DNA of 64,000 nt from DASUBV01 sp036510065 (GCA_036510065.1 DATCEO010000178.1:21950-85949); one strand, 5' to 3'. Positions 32,461-41,782 are shown, counted from the stretch's first letter. Numbers and translations are program-made. Notes: generated by a model not told the origin, from the sequence alone.

Positions 32461-33270
32461 GGATCCTGGCGAGGGGCCCGGCCCGGCCCGTGCGGCGGTC
32501 TCCCAGGCTCGCACGCGGTCACGGTAGGCCCGGGCGGCGGAACGGAGCTCCAGCTCGGGATCCAGCCCCGCCGCGCGGGCCCGGGCCGCGAGGGCGAACA
32601 GCTCGGCGCCGGTCTCGCTGACCTCTTCGGGCGGCCGGGCTGGGTCACCGGGGTCGGCGGGGCTGGGGCCGGTCGCGGGGGCGGCGAGGTCGGCCAGCTC
32701 GGCCGGCGCTCCGGCTCGCTCGGCGCGCCGCTGCAGCGCCGCCGCCAGCGACAGGGCGGGCTGGCCCATCGGCACCCCGTCGAGTGCCGAGCCCGGCGCG
32801 CCGCTGGCGGCCGATCGCTCCGCGGCCTTGATGGCGTCCCAGTTGGCCGTGACCTCCTGGGCTCCGGACACGGTGACATCGGCGAAGACGTGCGGGTGGC
32901 GGCGGGTCAGCTTGGCGATGATCCCGTCGGCCACATCGTCAATGGTGTAGCCGGTGCCGTCGGTGCGCTCGGCCGCCACCCGGGCGTGGAACACCACCTG
33001 GAGCAGGACGTCGCCCAGCTCCTCGCGGATGGCGGCGAAGTCTCCGCCTTCGAGCGCCTCCAGCGCCTCGTAGGTCTCCTCGAGCAGGAAGGGCGCCAGC
33101 GAATCATGGGTCTGCCGGGCGTCCCAGGGGCAGTCCCGGCGCAGCCGGTCCATCACCGCGACCAGCTCCACCAGCCGCGTCCCGGCCGCGGGCTGGCAGG
33201 CGGGCTCCTGCCCGGTGGCGGGCTTCTGCTGGGCGGCGGGCTCCTGCCCGGCGGCCGGGCGCTCAGCCAT
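32458..33270 (-). CDS. mazG: MazG nucleoside-triphosphate pyrophosphohydrolase
   Basis: A 270-residue house-cleaning enzyme that hydrolyses NTPs or (p)ppGpp precursors to NMP and pyrophosphate. The EExxE metal-binding helix is 'LLEETYEALEAL' and is followed by 'EELGDVLLQVVFHARVA' and 'DVADGIIAKLTRRHPHVF', both typical. One MazG domain (about residues 30-140) is followed by a diverged second region. A Gln/Pro/Ala-rich N-terminus comes from short repeats. ATG 33270 has AGGAG 12 nt upstream. It follows the SurA-like lipoprotein gene by 15 bp. Confidence 0.95.
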   Translation of the reverse strand: MAERPAAGQEPAAQQKPATGQEPACQPAAGTRLVELVAVMDRLRRDCPWDARQTHDSLAPFLLEETYEALEALEGGDFAAIREELGDVLLQVVFHARVAAERTDGTGYTIDDVADGIIAKLTRRHPHVFADVTVSGAQEVTANWDAIKAAERSAASGAPGSALDGVPMGQPALSLAAALQRRAERAGAPAELADLAAPATGPSPADPGDPARPPEEVSETGAELFALAARARAAGLDPELELRSAARAYRDRVRAWETAARAGPGPSPGS

Positions 33271-33285
33271 CGGTGACGCCGGCTC

Positions 33286-33966
33286 CTAGCAGGGCGGCGT
33301 CAGCCGCGGCTTGGGGCTGGCGCTGGGCGACGGCGTCGGCGCGGCGGCGAGCCGGTTTGGCGCCGGCACGACCGAGTACGTGCCGTAGTCAAACTCGCCG
33401 TACTGGGGGTTGACCGCGATCTGCAGGTCCTTGGCCGCCAGGCACTGCGCGTGCGCGATCCGGCTCTGCAGGGCCTGCTGGCCGGCCTGCGCGGTCGGCG
33501 TCCTGCCGCCGTCGAGCCGGCGCTGGAACGCCGACAGGATCGCGAAGTACCGGCCGATCTGGGGCAGCAGGTCCGGCGGCACGGCGCCGGCCGCGGAGAC
33601 GTAGGCGTCGACGCTGACCTTCTGCTGCTGAGCCTGCGCGGTCAGGGCGCTGAGCTGACTCTGCACAGCCGACGGCGTGATCGTGATGCCGTGCTGGGCC
33701 GCGAGCTCGTTATAGATCTGGAAGGTGAGCAGCCAGGTCAGCACCTGCTGCGGCACCTGGGCCACGGGCCGCTGCGGCTTGATCCCCTTGCGGCCGTCGG
33801 CCCGATAGGCGGTCGTCAGCCTGGCCACCTGATCGGTCAGCGTCGCCGAGCTGATCCGCTGCTGAGTGGTGAGCGCGGCGGCGCCCATCTTGATCGACCC
33901 GCAGGCGGTCACCGCCAGGCTGCTGGCGAGCACCGCCGCGGCCAACTGCATCGAGGTGCGGCGCAC
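33286..33966 (-). CDS. SurA N-domain-like lipoprotein
   Basis: A 226-residue exported lipoprotein. The start GTG 33966 has AAGGAGG 9 nt upstream. A signal sequence ends in the lipobox 'LAVTACG', so the cysteine becomes lipid-modified. The mature part ('QVPQQVLTWLLTFQIYNELAAQHGITITPSAVQSQLSALTAQ') resembles the SurA/PrsA N-terminal chaperone domain, without a parvulin isomerase domain. It probably assists folding on the outer face of the membrane. Between mfd (15 bp) and mazG (15 bp), a placement common in actinobacteria. Confidence 0.85.
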   Translation of the reverse strand: MRRTSMQLAAAVLASSLAVTACGSIKMGAAALTTQQRISSATLTDQVARLTTAYRADGRKGIKPQRPVAQVPQQVLTWLLTFQIYNELAAQHGITITPSAVQSQLSALTAQAQQQKVSVDAYVSAAGAVPPDLLPQIGRYFAILSAFQRRLDGGRTPTAQAGQQALQSRIAHAQCLAAKDLQIAVNPQYGEFDYGTYSVVPAPNRLAAAPTPSPSASPKPRLTPPC

Positions 33967-33980
33967 GACGACGTTCCTCC

Positions 33981-36900
33981 TTATGCTGTGCGCTCGGATG
34001 TCTGTCCGAGCACCACCTCGATCAGCTCCTCGCACCAGGCGAGCAGGTCAGTATCGCGAAGCGGCGGAGCGCCAAGCGACACGGTCTGCCCGGTGCCTGC
34101 CCGCGTGCTGCCCGATCCCGCGCGCGTGCCGGGCGCTGCCCGAGGCACCGGTACGAGCATCGTACGCACCGCCGGCTTGAGCAGCGTCCGCGGGTACAGC
34201 CGCTGCACGCGGACCTGCTTGGAATCGGGCAGCTCGACCGGCGAGAACCTGATGTAGTTGCCCTGCGCGGTGATATCGGTCAGCCCGGCGCGGCGGGCCG
34301 CCGACCGCAGCCGGGCCACCCGGAGCAGGCTCTCCACCTGGGCTGGCGGGGTCCCGAACCGGTCGGCCAGCTCCTCGCGCACCGCAGTGATGTCGGCCTC
34401 GGAGTCGATCGCCGCGATCCGCGTGTAAGCCTCGAGGCGCAGCCGCTCACCGGTCACGTAGTCATGCGGGATATGCGCGTCCACCGGCAGCTCGATCCGG
34501 ACCTCGGGCCGCTGCGCCGGGCCGTCCCCGCGCAGCTCGCGGACCGCCTCGCCGATCATCTTGACGTACAGGTCGAAGCCGACGGCGGCGACGTGCCCGG
34601 ACTGCTCCCCGCCGAGCAGGTTGCCCGCGCCGCGGATCTCCAGGTCCTTGAGCGCGATATGCATGCCGGCCCCGATCCCGCTGTGCTGCTGGATGGTGGA
34701 CAGCCGCTCGTGCGCGGTCTCGGTCAGCGGCTTCTCCGGCGGGTACAGGAAGTAGGCGTAGCCGCGTTCCCGGCTGCGTCCCACCCGTCCGCGCAGCTGG
34801 TGCAGGGCGGGCAGCCCGTAGATGTCAGCCCGGTCCACGACCAGCGTGTTGGCGTTGGGAATGTCCAGCCCGGACTCGACGATCGTGGTGGCCACCAGCA
34901 CGTCGAACTCCCGGTCCACGAACTGGCTCATGATCTTCTCGAGCGTGTGCTCGTTCATCTGGCCGTGTCCCACGCCGACCCTGGCCTCCGGCACGAGCTC
35001 GGCGATCCGGGCGGCGACCTTGTTGATCGACGACACCCGGTTATGCACGAAGAACACCTGGCCGTCGCGCAGCAGCTCGCGCCGGATCGCCGCGGCGATC
35101 TGCCTCTCGTCGTAGGGGCCGACGGACGTCAGCACCGGGTGCCGTTCCTCGGGCGGAGTCAGGATGGTGGACATCTCGCGGATCCCGGAAATCCCCATCT
35201 CCAGCGTGCGCGGGATGGGCGTGGCCGACATCGCCAGCACGTCCACCTCGGTGCGCAGCTGCTTGAGGTACTCCTTCTGCTCGACGCCGAACCGCTGCTC
35301 CTCGTCGATGATCACCAGCCCGAGGCGGTCAAAGCGGGTCTCCGCGGAGAGCAGCCGGTGGGTGCCGATGACCACGTCGACCTTGCCCTCGGCCAGCCCG
35401 GCCAGGGTCTGCGCGACCTCCTTGTCGCTCTGGAACCGGGATAGCGGCCGGACCACGACGGGAAAGGGCGCGTACCGCTCGCTGAAGGTGGCGTAGTGCT
35501 GGGCCGCCAGCAGCGTCGTCGGGGCCAGGACCACGACCTGGCGGCCGTCCTGGACGGCCTTGAACGCGGCGCGAACCGCGATCTCGGTCTTCCCGTAGCC
35601 AACGTCGCCGCAGATCAGCCGGTCCATCGGGACCGGCTTTTCCATGTCGGCCTTGACCTCCTCGACCGCGGCGAGCTGGTCGGGCGTCTCCACGTAGGGG
35701 AAGGCGTCCTCGAGCTCGCGCTGCCAGGGGGTGTCCGGCCCGAACGCGTGGCCGGGAGAGGCCATCCGGGCCTGGTACAGCTGGATCAGGCCCGCCGCGA
35801 TGTCGCGGACCGCCTTGCGGGCCCGGCCCTTGGCCTTGGCCCAGTCGGCGCCGCCGAGCCGGTGCAGCGCGGGCGCCTCGCCGCCGCTGTAGCGGGTGAC
35901 CTCGTCCAGCTGGTCGGTGGGCAGGTAGAGCCGGTCCGGCGGCTGGCCCCGCTTGCTGGGCGCGTACTCGATGACCAGGTAGTCCCGCGTCGCGCCCTGG
36001 ATGGTGCGGCTGGTCATCTCCACGTACCGGCCGACGCCGTGCTGCTCGTGCACGATGTAGTCACCGGGCGTCAGCTGCAGCGGGTCGATGCCGCCGCGAC
36101 GCCGGCTCGGCATGCGCCGGTTCTCGCGCCTGCCCGGCCGCTGGGCCGCCATGTCCGCCTCGGCCAGGACGGCCAGCCGCATCGATGGCCAGACGAAGCC
36201 GGTCTCCAGCAGGCCGGTCGCGACGCTCGCGAGACCCGGCTCGGGCTCATCGCTCAGATCCCCGGTACCGGATCCGTGCACGCCGAGGCCTTCGCCGCGC
36301 AGCAGCTCGGCCAGCCGCTGGGCCGGCCCGTGACCCTCGGTGACCAGGACGACCCGCCACTGCTCGGACAGCCACCGGCCGACGTCGGCCAGCACCCGGC
36401 TAGTATCACCGCGGTAGGACTCGGCGGGCCCGGCCTCGACGCGGAACGACGGCCGGCCGCCCTCGTCGTCCGGCTCGTCTCCCAGGGCGGCAATGTGGGC
36501 CGCGGCCGCAGCCGTCGCCACGGTGGCGGCCGCGAACGGGGTAATCGTCCACCAGGGAATGCCGAGGTCAGAAGCTGACTTGCGAATATCGGTGATCGCC
36601 CGGAACGCCGCGCCGCCCAGGTCGATCGGCACCTGGCCGCCGGCCGCCGCGTTCACCCAGGACGCCTCGAGGAATTCCTGGCTCGTGCTGACCAGGTCGG
36701 CCGCGCGGGCCCGGATGCGCTCCGGGTCGCAGGCCACCACGAGGCCGCCGGCCGGCACGTAGTCCAGCAGCAGCTCCATCCGGTCGCAGAGCGTCGGGGC
36801 GAGCGCCTCCATCCCCTCGACCGTGATGCCGTCGGCCAGCTTGCTGAGCACCTCACCGAGCCCCGGCCATTCCAGGGCCAGCTCCTTGGCCCGCGCCCGG

Positions 36901-37679
36901 ACGGCCGGGGTAAGCAGCAGCTCCCGGCACGGGGGCGCCCACAGCCCGTCGGGCGCGATCTCCAGGCTGCGCTGGTCGGCGACCTTGAAGTAACGGATCT
37001 CCTCGACCTGGTCGCCCCAGAAGTCGACCCGCAGTGGGTGCTCCTCGGTCGGCGGGAACACATCGAGGATCCCGCCGCGGACTGCCAGCTCGCCGCGCTT
37101 TTCCACGAGGTCGGCCCGGGCATAGCCGATCTCGACCAGGCGGGTGACGACCTCTTCCAGGTCGGCCTCCCGGCCCGAGGCCAGGCTGACCGGGACCAGG
37201 TCGCCCAGGCCGCCGGGCATGGGCTGCAGGAGACTGCGCACGGGCGCGGTGACCACCAGCAGCTGGCCGGTGCGCGGGTCGCCGGGCTCGGGATGGGCCA
37301 GCCGACGCAATATCGCCAGCCGCTGGCCGGAGGTGTCCGAGCGCGGCGAGAGCCGCTCGTGCGGCAGGGTCTCCCAGGCCGGGAAGTAACCGACTGTGTC
37401 TGGCGGCAGCAGCGAGCTGAGCGCCGCGGTGAGATCTTCGGCCTCGCGGGCGGTGGCGGTCACGGCCAGCACGAAGCGGCCGCCAGCAGTGGTCTGGGTG
37501 CTGCCGTCTGTGGTCTGCGTGCTGCCGTCGCGACCCGTCAGCGCCGCGGCGAGCAGCGGCCGCAGGGCCGGCGCGGCGATGAGGTCGCCGCCGCCGGCCG
37601 CGGGGAGCGCGGCATGCTCGATGGCGCGACGAAGCTGCGGGTCATCGCTGATGGCCCGGAGCAGACCGGAGAGACTCAT
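33981..37679 (-). CDS. mfd: Transcription-repair coupling factor Mfd
   Basis: A 1232-residue ATP-driven translocase that removes stalled RNA polymerase and recruits UvrA. Domain order: UvrB-homology module (about 1-370), RNA-polymerase-interacting domain with 'GDYIVHEQHGVGRYVEM' (about 540), and a RecG-like helicase core with Walker A 'GDVGYGKT' (691-698), DEEQ box (792-795) and 'GRVGRSRERGYAYFLYP'. The last ~200 residues hold the TRCF domain and a Gly/Ala/Arg-rich tail. A 21-bp repeat adds D-G-S-T-Q-T-T twice near residue 55. ATG 37679 has AAGGA upstream. Slightly longer than the usual 1150-1180 residues. Confidence 0.98.
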   Translation of the reverse strand: MSLSGLLRAISDDPQLRRAIEHAALPAAGGGDLIAAPALRPLLAAALTGRDGSTQTTDGSTQTTAGGRFVLAVTATAREAEDLTAALSSLLPPDTVGYFPAWETLPHERLSPRSDTSGQRLAILRRLAHPEPGDPRTGQLLVVTAPVRSLLQPMPGGLGDLVPVSLASGREADLEEVVTRLVEIGYARADLVEKRGELAVRGGILDVFPPTEEHPLRVDFWGDQVEEIRYFKVADQRSLEIAPDGLWAPPCRELLLTPAVRARAKELALEWPGLGEVLSKLADGITVEGMEALAPTLCDRMELLLDYVPAGGLVVACDPERIRARAADLVSTSQEFLEASWVNAAAGGQVPIDLGGAAFRAITDIRKSASDLGIPWWTITPFAAATVATAAAAAHIAALGDEPDDEGGRPSFRVEAGPAESYRGDTSRVLADVGRWLSEQWRVVLVTEGHGPAQRLAELLRGEGLGVHGSGTGDLSDEPEPGLASVATGLLETGFVWPSMRLAVLAEADMAAQRPGRRENRRMPSRRRGGIDPLQLTPGDYIVHEQHGVGRYVEMTSRTIQGATRDYLVIEYAPSKRGQPPDRLYLPTDQLDEVTRYSGGEAPALHRLGGADWAKAKGRARKAVRDIAAGLIQLYQARMASPGHAFGPDTPWQRELEDAFPYVETPDQLAAVEEVKADMEKPVPMDRLICGDVGYGKTEIAVRAAFKAVQDGRQVVVLAPTTLLAAQHYATFSERYAPFPVVVRPLSRFQSDKEVAQTLAGLAEGKVDVVIGTHRLLSAETRFDRLGLVIIDEEQRFGVEQKEYLKQLRTEVDVLAMSATPIPRTLEMGISGIREMSTILTPPEERHPVLTSVGPYDERQIAAAIRRELLRDGQVFFVHNRVSSINKVAARIAELVPEARVGVGHGQMNEHTLEKIMSQFVDREFDVLVATTIVESGLDIPNANTLVVDRADIYGLPALHQLRGRVGRSRERGYAYFLYPPEKPLTETAHERLSTIQQHSGIGAGMHIALKDLEIRGAGNLLGGEQSGHVAAVGFDLYVKMIGEAVRELRGDGPAQRPEVRIELPVDAHIPHDYVTGERLRLEAYTRIAAIDSEADITAVREELADRFGTPPAQVESLLRVARLRSAARRAGLTDITAQGNYIRFSPVELPDSKQVRVQRLYPRTLLKPAVRTMLVPVPRAAPGTRAGSGSTRAGTGQTVSLGAPPLRDTDLLAWCEELIEVVLGQTSERTA
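37489..37530 (-). repeat. 21-bp in-frame repeat in mfd
   Basis: Two copies of GTGGTCTGGGTGCTGCCGTC-type units (plus strand), two bases apart in sequence, encode D-G-S-T-Q-T-T twice in a loop of the Mfd N-terminal module. Confidence 0.85.
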
Positions 37680-37897
37680 TGCGTCCTTACCTGGAACGGC
37701 ATCTGGGCAGCGTAAACACCTGCGGCCGACGCGAGGACCGGGGCTCGCGACCGACGCGAGGACTAGCCTGCCGGGCTACCAGGATGGCCAGCGGCAAGAC
37801 CAGCGGCGGGATTCCCCTAGCTTACGGGGTCGGTCACCTTGAGGGTAAACGCGCGACGGCGGCTCCGTATTTCGGCCACTAAAGGTAATCGGAGGGC

Positions 37898-37903
37898 TAC
37901 GAT
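37898..37903 (+). promoter_or_regulatory. Leaderless-type -10 box (TACGAT)
   Basis: TACGAT ends 8 nt before GTG 37912. A GGAGGG upstream is too far (16 nt) to be a good ribosome site, so a leaderless start is likely. Confidence 0.5.
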
Positions 37904-37911
37904 ACGGAATC

Positions 37912-38736
37912 GTGGCCAGTGGGAGTAGGTTCCTGGGGAGCATCACAGACGCGGCTCCCGTCCGGCTGGGCAGGCACCCAGCCGGGGATGACGCGATGGC
38001 GCGGGACGCCAGCGCGAGCGCGGACGGCGCCATGCTCTTCACCCAGGCGGCCCTGGAGTATGCCGCGCACCGGCCCGGCGAGGCCCTGACGATCGTGCAG
38101 GCAGGCTGCACGACGGCGGGGGCCGACCTCGACCTCGATGCCCTGCGGGCCAGCGGCCGCGACGTGACCCTGACGATGCTGGACAACGACGACGAGGTCA
38201 CCAGGGCGGTGCTGGCCGGGCGGCCGGACCTGCGGCCGGCGGTGCTCGGCGACCTGCGGGCCGTCCCGCTGCTGCCCCGTTCGGCCGACATCGTGCAGTG
38301 CTGCCTGCTGCTGGACCGGATCAGTCACGCCGAGCTCGTGCTCGGCCGCCTCGTCGACGTGCTGCGGCCCGGCGGGCTGCTGCTGGTGCGGACGGCCGAC
38401 CGGGAAACGGCGGCGGGCTTCCTGGATCGCGCGCTCCCGCGCAGGCTGCGCGCGCTGACCTGGCGGAGCCTGCGGCCGGGCGAGCCCGGCCCCTACCCCG
38501 CCGTGTATGAGCAGCTCACCTCGGCTCGCGGCATCCAGCAGTTCGCGGGCCGCCGCGGCCTGGTGATCTCCCGCCGGGACGTCTGCAGCAGGCTCGACGG
38601 CCGCAGCCGGCGTCCCGTCATTCGCGCGGCCCGCCGGCTGGTGGCCGTGGCCACCCGCGGCCGGCTGACCGCCGCGCACGATGAGCTGCGCTATGTCATC
38701 CGCAGGCCAGTGGACCGGTTCGCTCGCGTGCTGTAA
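37912..38736 (+). CDS. SAM-dependent methyltransferase-like protein
   Basis: A 274-residue protein with a class I methyltransferase outline. Motif I is degenerate ('LTIVQAGCTTAGADLDLDAL' in place of a G-x-G-x-G run), followed by 'DVTLTMLDNDDEV' (acidic ribose-binding position), 'GDLRAVPLLPRSADIVQCCLLLDRISH' and 'VDVLRPGGLLLVRTADRE', which is the usual post-motif III loop. Substrate unknown. It is divergent from mfd and upstream of the sulfur-activation gene, with 149 bp between. Confidence 0.75.
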   Translation: MASGSRFLGSITDAAPVRLGRHPAGDDAMARDASASADGAMLFTQAALEYAAHRPGEALTIVQAGCTTAGADLDLDALRASGRDVTLTMLDNDDEVTRAVLAGRPDLRPAVLGDLRAVPLLPRSADIVQCCLLLDRISHAELVLGRLVDVLRPGGLLLVRTADRETAAGFLDRALPRRLRALTWRSLRPGEPGPYPAVYEQLTSARGIQQFAGRRGLVISRRDVCSRLDGRSRRPVIRAARRLVAVATRGRLTAAHDELRYVIRRPVDRFARVL

Positions 38737-38885
38737 GCCACCTGCCACTCGCGTGTAACCTCGTGGTGGCCCGGCAGGCGTCGCGGACCGAGACCTGCGG
38801 CGGGCAGGGCCGTGCCCAGCTGAACAAGTCCCGGAAGCGTAATGGTGCGCCTGGAGCGGGCGCCGGGGGTGGACGGAGAATTGAC

Positions 38886-40562
38886 GTGACTGCGCAGGCC
38901 CAGGCCGATTCGCCGCCCGGCCCGGCCGGCGAATCCGCGGCCGTCCCCGACGCTGACCTGGCTGCGATGCCCGCCCTGATGCTGAGCGAGGCACAGCTGG
39001 CCGATCTGGAGCTGCTGCTGTCGGGCGCGTTCGCGCCGCTGGCCGGGTACATGATGGCCGCCGACGTTGCTGCGGTCACCGACTCCTGGCAGCTGGCCGA
39101 CGGCACGCCGTTCCCGGTGCCAGTAACCCTGGACGTCCCGGCGGATGCCGTCTCAGCGGACGCGCGGCAGCTGGCGCTCACCGACCCGGAGGGCACGCCG
39201 CTGGCGGTCCTGCACGTGACGGAGCGGACCGAGCTGGCCGCCGGAACCGGGCCCGGGGCGGCCGCGGCGCCGGCCGCCGGCCCGCTGGCCGGGCTGCCCG
39301 GCTCCGCAGACTCCGGACTGGTCCGGCTGGCCGGACCGGTCACCGCCCAGCGCGTTCCCGAGCATGGCCCGTTCCGGCGGCTGATGCTGACCCCGGCCAT
39401 GGCCAAGGCACAGGCCCCCGACGGTCCCGTGCTGGCCTGGGCGGGGCGCGGCCCGCTGCACCGCCGTCAGATAGGTCAGCTCCGGCACCTGGCCGGGCAG
39501 CTGAAGGCGCGGCTGCTGGTGCTGCCCCTCGTGGCCGGCCCGGCCGAGGTAGTGACCAGGCCGGAGGCGCTGGTGCGAGCCACGCTCGCGGCCGCGGACA
39601 GCCTTCCGGCCGACACCCGGGTGATCCCGGTGCCGCTCGCCCCGCGCGGGCCGGCCGGGGTCTCGGCGGCCACCAGCCAGATTCGCGAGCTCGCGATCCG
39701 GGCCCGGATCGCTGCCGCGTACGGCGCCACGCACCTCATGGCCGACGCCGGGGCGCTGACCGGCCTGTCGGCCGTGGCGGGGGGATACCAGCTGCCCGGC
39801 GCGCCGATCCTGGTGCTGCCGTCCGGGGACTGGGCCTACGACCCGCGCGCGGAGGTATGGCGGCCGCTGGCCCTGATCGAGGCCGGCACCGAGCAGGAGG
39901 ACCTGTCCGCGGACCAGCTCGGCGACCTGCTGGATGCGGGCGCGCCCGTGCCCGAGTGGTTCACCCCGACCTCGGTGGCCCGCGAGCTGCGCCGCGCCCG
40001 GCCGCCGAGGTCGGCCCGCGGCTTCGTCTTGTTCCTCACCGGCCTGTCGGGCTCGGGCAAGTCCACCATCGCCAGGGACCTGCGCGACGTGCTCACCGAA
40101 CGCGGCGACCGGCGTGTCTCGCTGCTGGACGGCGACGTCATCCGGCACCTGCTCTCGGCGGGCCTGACGTTCTCCCGCGAGGACCGCGATCTCAACATCG
40201 CCCGGATCGGCTTTGTCGCGGCCGAGATCGCCCGCCACGGCGGCATCGCCATCTGCGCGCCGATCGCGCCGTTCGCCCAGGCCCGGGCGCGCGTCCGGGA
40301 GATGGTCAGCGAGGTGGGTGACTTCCTGCTGATCCACGTCGCGACACCAGTGGAGGTCTGCGAGGCCCGGGACCGGAAGGGCCTGTATGCCAAGGCCCGG
40401 GCGGGCCTGATCGGCCAGTTCACCGGGATCTCTGACCCGTACGAGGAACCGCTCGACGCCGATCTGGTGATCGACACGTCGCTGCTGACCGAGCAGGAGG
40501 CCGTAGCCGCAGTGCTGCGCCTGCTGACCTCCGGTGGCTGGCTCGCGGGCGACCGGGCCTGA
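38886..40562 (+). CDS. cysC: Pseudo-ATP-sulfurylase/APS kinase fusion
   Basis: A 558-residue protein. Residues about 1-360 have the shape of ATP sulfurylase (PUA-like start 'LSEAQLADLELLLSGAFAPLAGYM', then 'ILVLPSGDWAYDPRAEVWRPL'). The catalytic QxRNPxH has become 'AWAGRGPLHRRQ', and the later HxGxx motif reads 'THLMADAGAL', so sulfurylase activity is unlikely. Residues about 375-550 form a full APS kinase: P-loop 'GLSGSGKST' (386-394), 'LLDGDVIRH', 'FSREDRDLNIARIGFVA' and 'GLYAKARAG'. It phosphorylates adenylylsulfate to PAPS. GTG 38886 has GGAG 7 nt upstream. Confidence 0.88.
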   Translation: MTAQAQADSPPGPAGESAAVPDADLAAMPALMLSEAQLADLELLLSGAFAPLAGYMMAADVAAVTDSWQLADGTPFPVPVTLDVPADAVSADARQLALTDPEGTPLAVLHVTERTELAAGTGPGAAAAPAAGPLAGLPGSADSGLVRLAGPVTAQRVPEHGPFRRLMLTPAMAKAQAPDGPVLAWAGRGPLHRRQIGQLRHLAGQLKARLLVLPLVAGPAEVVTRPEALVRATLAAADSLPADTRVIPVPLAPRGPAGVSAATSQIRELAIRARIAAAYGATHLMADAGALTGLSAVAGGYQLPGAPILVLPSGDWAYDPRAEVWRPLALIEAGTEQEDLSADQLGDLLDAGAPVPEWFTPTSVARELRRARPPRSARGFVLFLTGLSGSGKSTIARDLRDVLTERGDRRVSLLDGDVIRHLLSAGLTFSREDRDLNIARIGFVAAEIARHGGIAICAPIAPFAQARARVREMVSEVGDFLLIHVATPVEVCEARDRKGLYAKARAGLIGQFTGISDPYEEPLDADLVIDTSLLTEQEAVAAVLRLLTSGGWLAGDRA

Positions 40563-40608
40563 CCCGCGCTCTGCCTGCCAGGCCGGCTCCTGCGCGACCC
40601 GGTGACAG

Positions 40609-40851
40609 CTAGTCGGCGTCTTCCGCCCTGGAGCCCTCGTCAAGCTGCTCGCGAACGCTCGACACCCGCCGTGAGATCGAGCCGGCCATGGCCTCGCGCT
40701 GGCGGGCCAGCAGGATCACGCTGGCGACGGCGCTGACCACGGCGGCCAGGGCCAGCAGCAGGATGCCCCGGGCGCCGGCCAGGTAGAGCAGGCCGAGCGC
40801 AGCGGCGAAGATAGCCAGCCGCAGGACGGTGTAGGACATCGTGGCGCGCAT
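40609..40851 (-). CDS. DUF4229 small membrane protein
   Basis: An 80-residue protein with two membrane helices ('VLRLAIFAAALGLLYLAG' and 'ILLLALAAVVSAVASVILLA') and a charged C-terminal helix ('REAMAGSISRRVSSVREQLDEG'), the layout of the DUF4229 family. ATG 40851 is used; ATG 40839 is also possible and a longer frame to 40902 is less likely. Divergent from the GNAT gene. Function unknown. Confidence 0.75.
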   Translation of the reverse strand: MRATMSYTVLRLAIFAAALGLLYLAGARGILLLALAAVVSAVASVILLARQREAMAGSISRRVSSVREQLDEGSRAEDAD

Positions 40852-40917
40852 AGTGCCGTCCAGCTTATTGCGCTCCGGACCTGGCCCGCATCTGCACCGC
40901 ACTCGAGCGTGACTAAC

Positions 40918-40923
40918 TAGGGT
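40918..40923 (+). promoter_or_regulatory. Leaderless -10 box (TAGGGT)
   Basis: TAGGGT ends 6 nt before ATG 40930, without a usable Shine-Dalgarno site. Confidence 0.5.
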
Positions 40924-40929
40924 CGGGTT

Positions 40930-41433
40930 ATGGCCGTACAGGTGCAGCCGGCGACCGCGGATCGATGGGATGACCTCGTCACGGTGTTCGGCCGGCGCGG
41001 GAATGATCCCTCGTGGTGCTGGTGCCCGCTCCTGCTCAGCTCGGGAGCCGAGGAGTCCTCATCATCTGGCCCGACACCGGACAACCGCCAGGCGCTGCGG
41101 CAGGAGATCACTCATGCCGCGACAGCCCCGGGTTTGATCGCTTACATCGGTGATCATCCTGTGGGCTGGACCAGAGTCGGCCCCCGTTCCGGCTTTCCCG
41201 GAGTTGAGGGAAACAGGGCCCTGGCCAGGGTGCTCGCCGATGATCCTGGTGCCTGGTGGGTGACCTGCTTCGCCATCGACAGCCGCCACCGGCGATCAGG
41301 CGTCGCGTCAGCGCTACTTGAAGCCGCCGTCACATTCGCCCGTCATCGTAGCTTGCGCCGTCGTCCGAGCCGCAACGGTAACGGCCGTCACGCCAGTCGC
41401 TCCTACCACAGCGGACACGGTCGTTTCGGGTAG
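40930..41433 (+). CDS. GNAT acetyltransferase, probably frameshifted
   Basis: The first ~135 residues are a GNAT protein ('WDDLVTVFGRRGNDPSWCWCPLLL', 'IGDHPVGWTRVGP', 'WWVTCFAIDSRHRRSGVASALLEAAVTFAR'). The last 30 residues are arginine/serine-rich and unlike the family. In the +1 frame from about 41340 the expected continuation is readable ('AATVTAVTPVAPTTADT ... FARADFTES', up to about 41500), so one base seems gained or lost near 41335-41345. Either the gene is inactive or a sequencing error is present. Confidence 0.6.
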   Translation: MAVQVQPATADRWDDLVTVFGRRGNDPSWCWCPLLLSSGAEESSSSGPTPDNRQALRQEITHAATAPGLIAYIGDHPVGWTRVGPRSGFPGVEGNRALARVLADDPGAWWVTCFAIDSRHRRSGVASALLEAAVTFARHRSLRRRPSRNGNGRHASRSYHSGHGRFG

Positions 41434-41570
41434 CGCCGGGGCCATAGGCCACCAGGCCACCACAAGATTCGCCAGAGCCGATTTTACGGAATCTAGGGAT
41501 AAAAAGGCTTCTTGTCGCTATCTTCTGCCACACTTGGGACAGCTGTTCGGGAGATCCAGGAGGGGCCCAG

Positions 41571-41771
41571 ATGGAAGCTAATAGTGAGCGCCTGCTCACA
41601 CCGGGAGAGGTGGCCGCTCTCTTCCGAGTCGACCCGAAGACAGTGACCCGCTGGGCGGCATCTGGGCGCATCAGCAGCATCCGCACCCCGGGCGGGCACC
41701 GGAGATTCCGTGAGTCTGAGGTCCGAGCGCTGCTCGGCGTGGACTCCGGCACCGCCGAAAGCGCCGTGTGA
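41571..41771 (+). CDS. bldC: BldC-type MerR-like transcriptional regulator
   Basis: A 66-residue DNA-binding protein with a winged-helix of the MerR family and no effector domain: 'LTPGEVAALFRVDPKTVTRWAASGRISSIRTPGGHRRFRESEVRALL'. It closely matches BldC of Streptomyces, which multimerises head-to-tail on direct repeats and controls the timing of sporulation. ATG 41571 has AGGAGG 8 nt upstream. Presence supports a developmentally complex actinobacterium. A second, related small HTH gene lies at 63562-63765. Confidence 0.95.
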   Translation: MEANSERLLTPGEVAALFRVDPKTVTRWAASGRISSIRTPGGHRRFRESEVRALLGVDSGTAESAV

Positions 41772-41782
41772 CGGAGGCGGCG

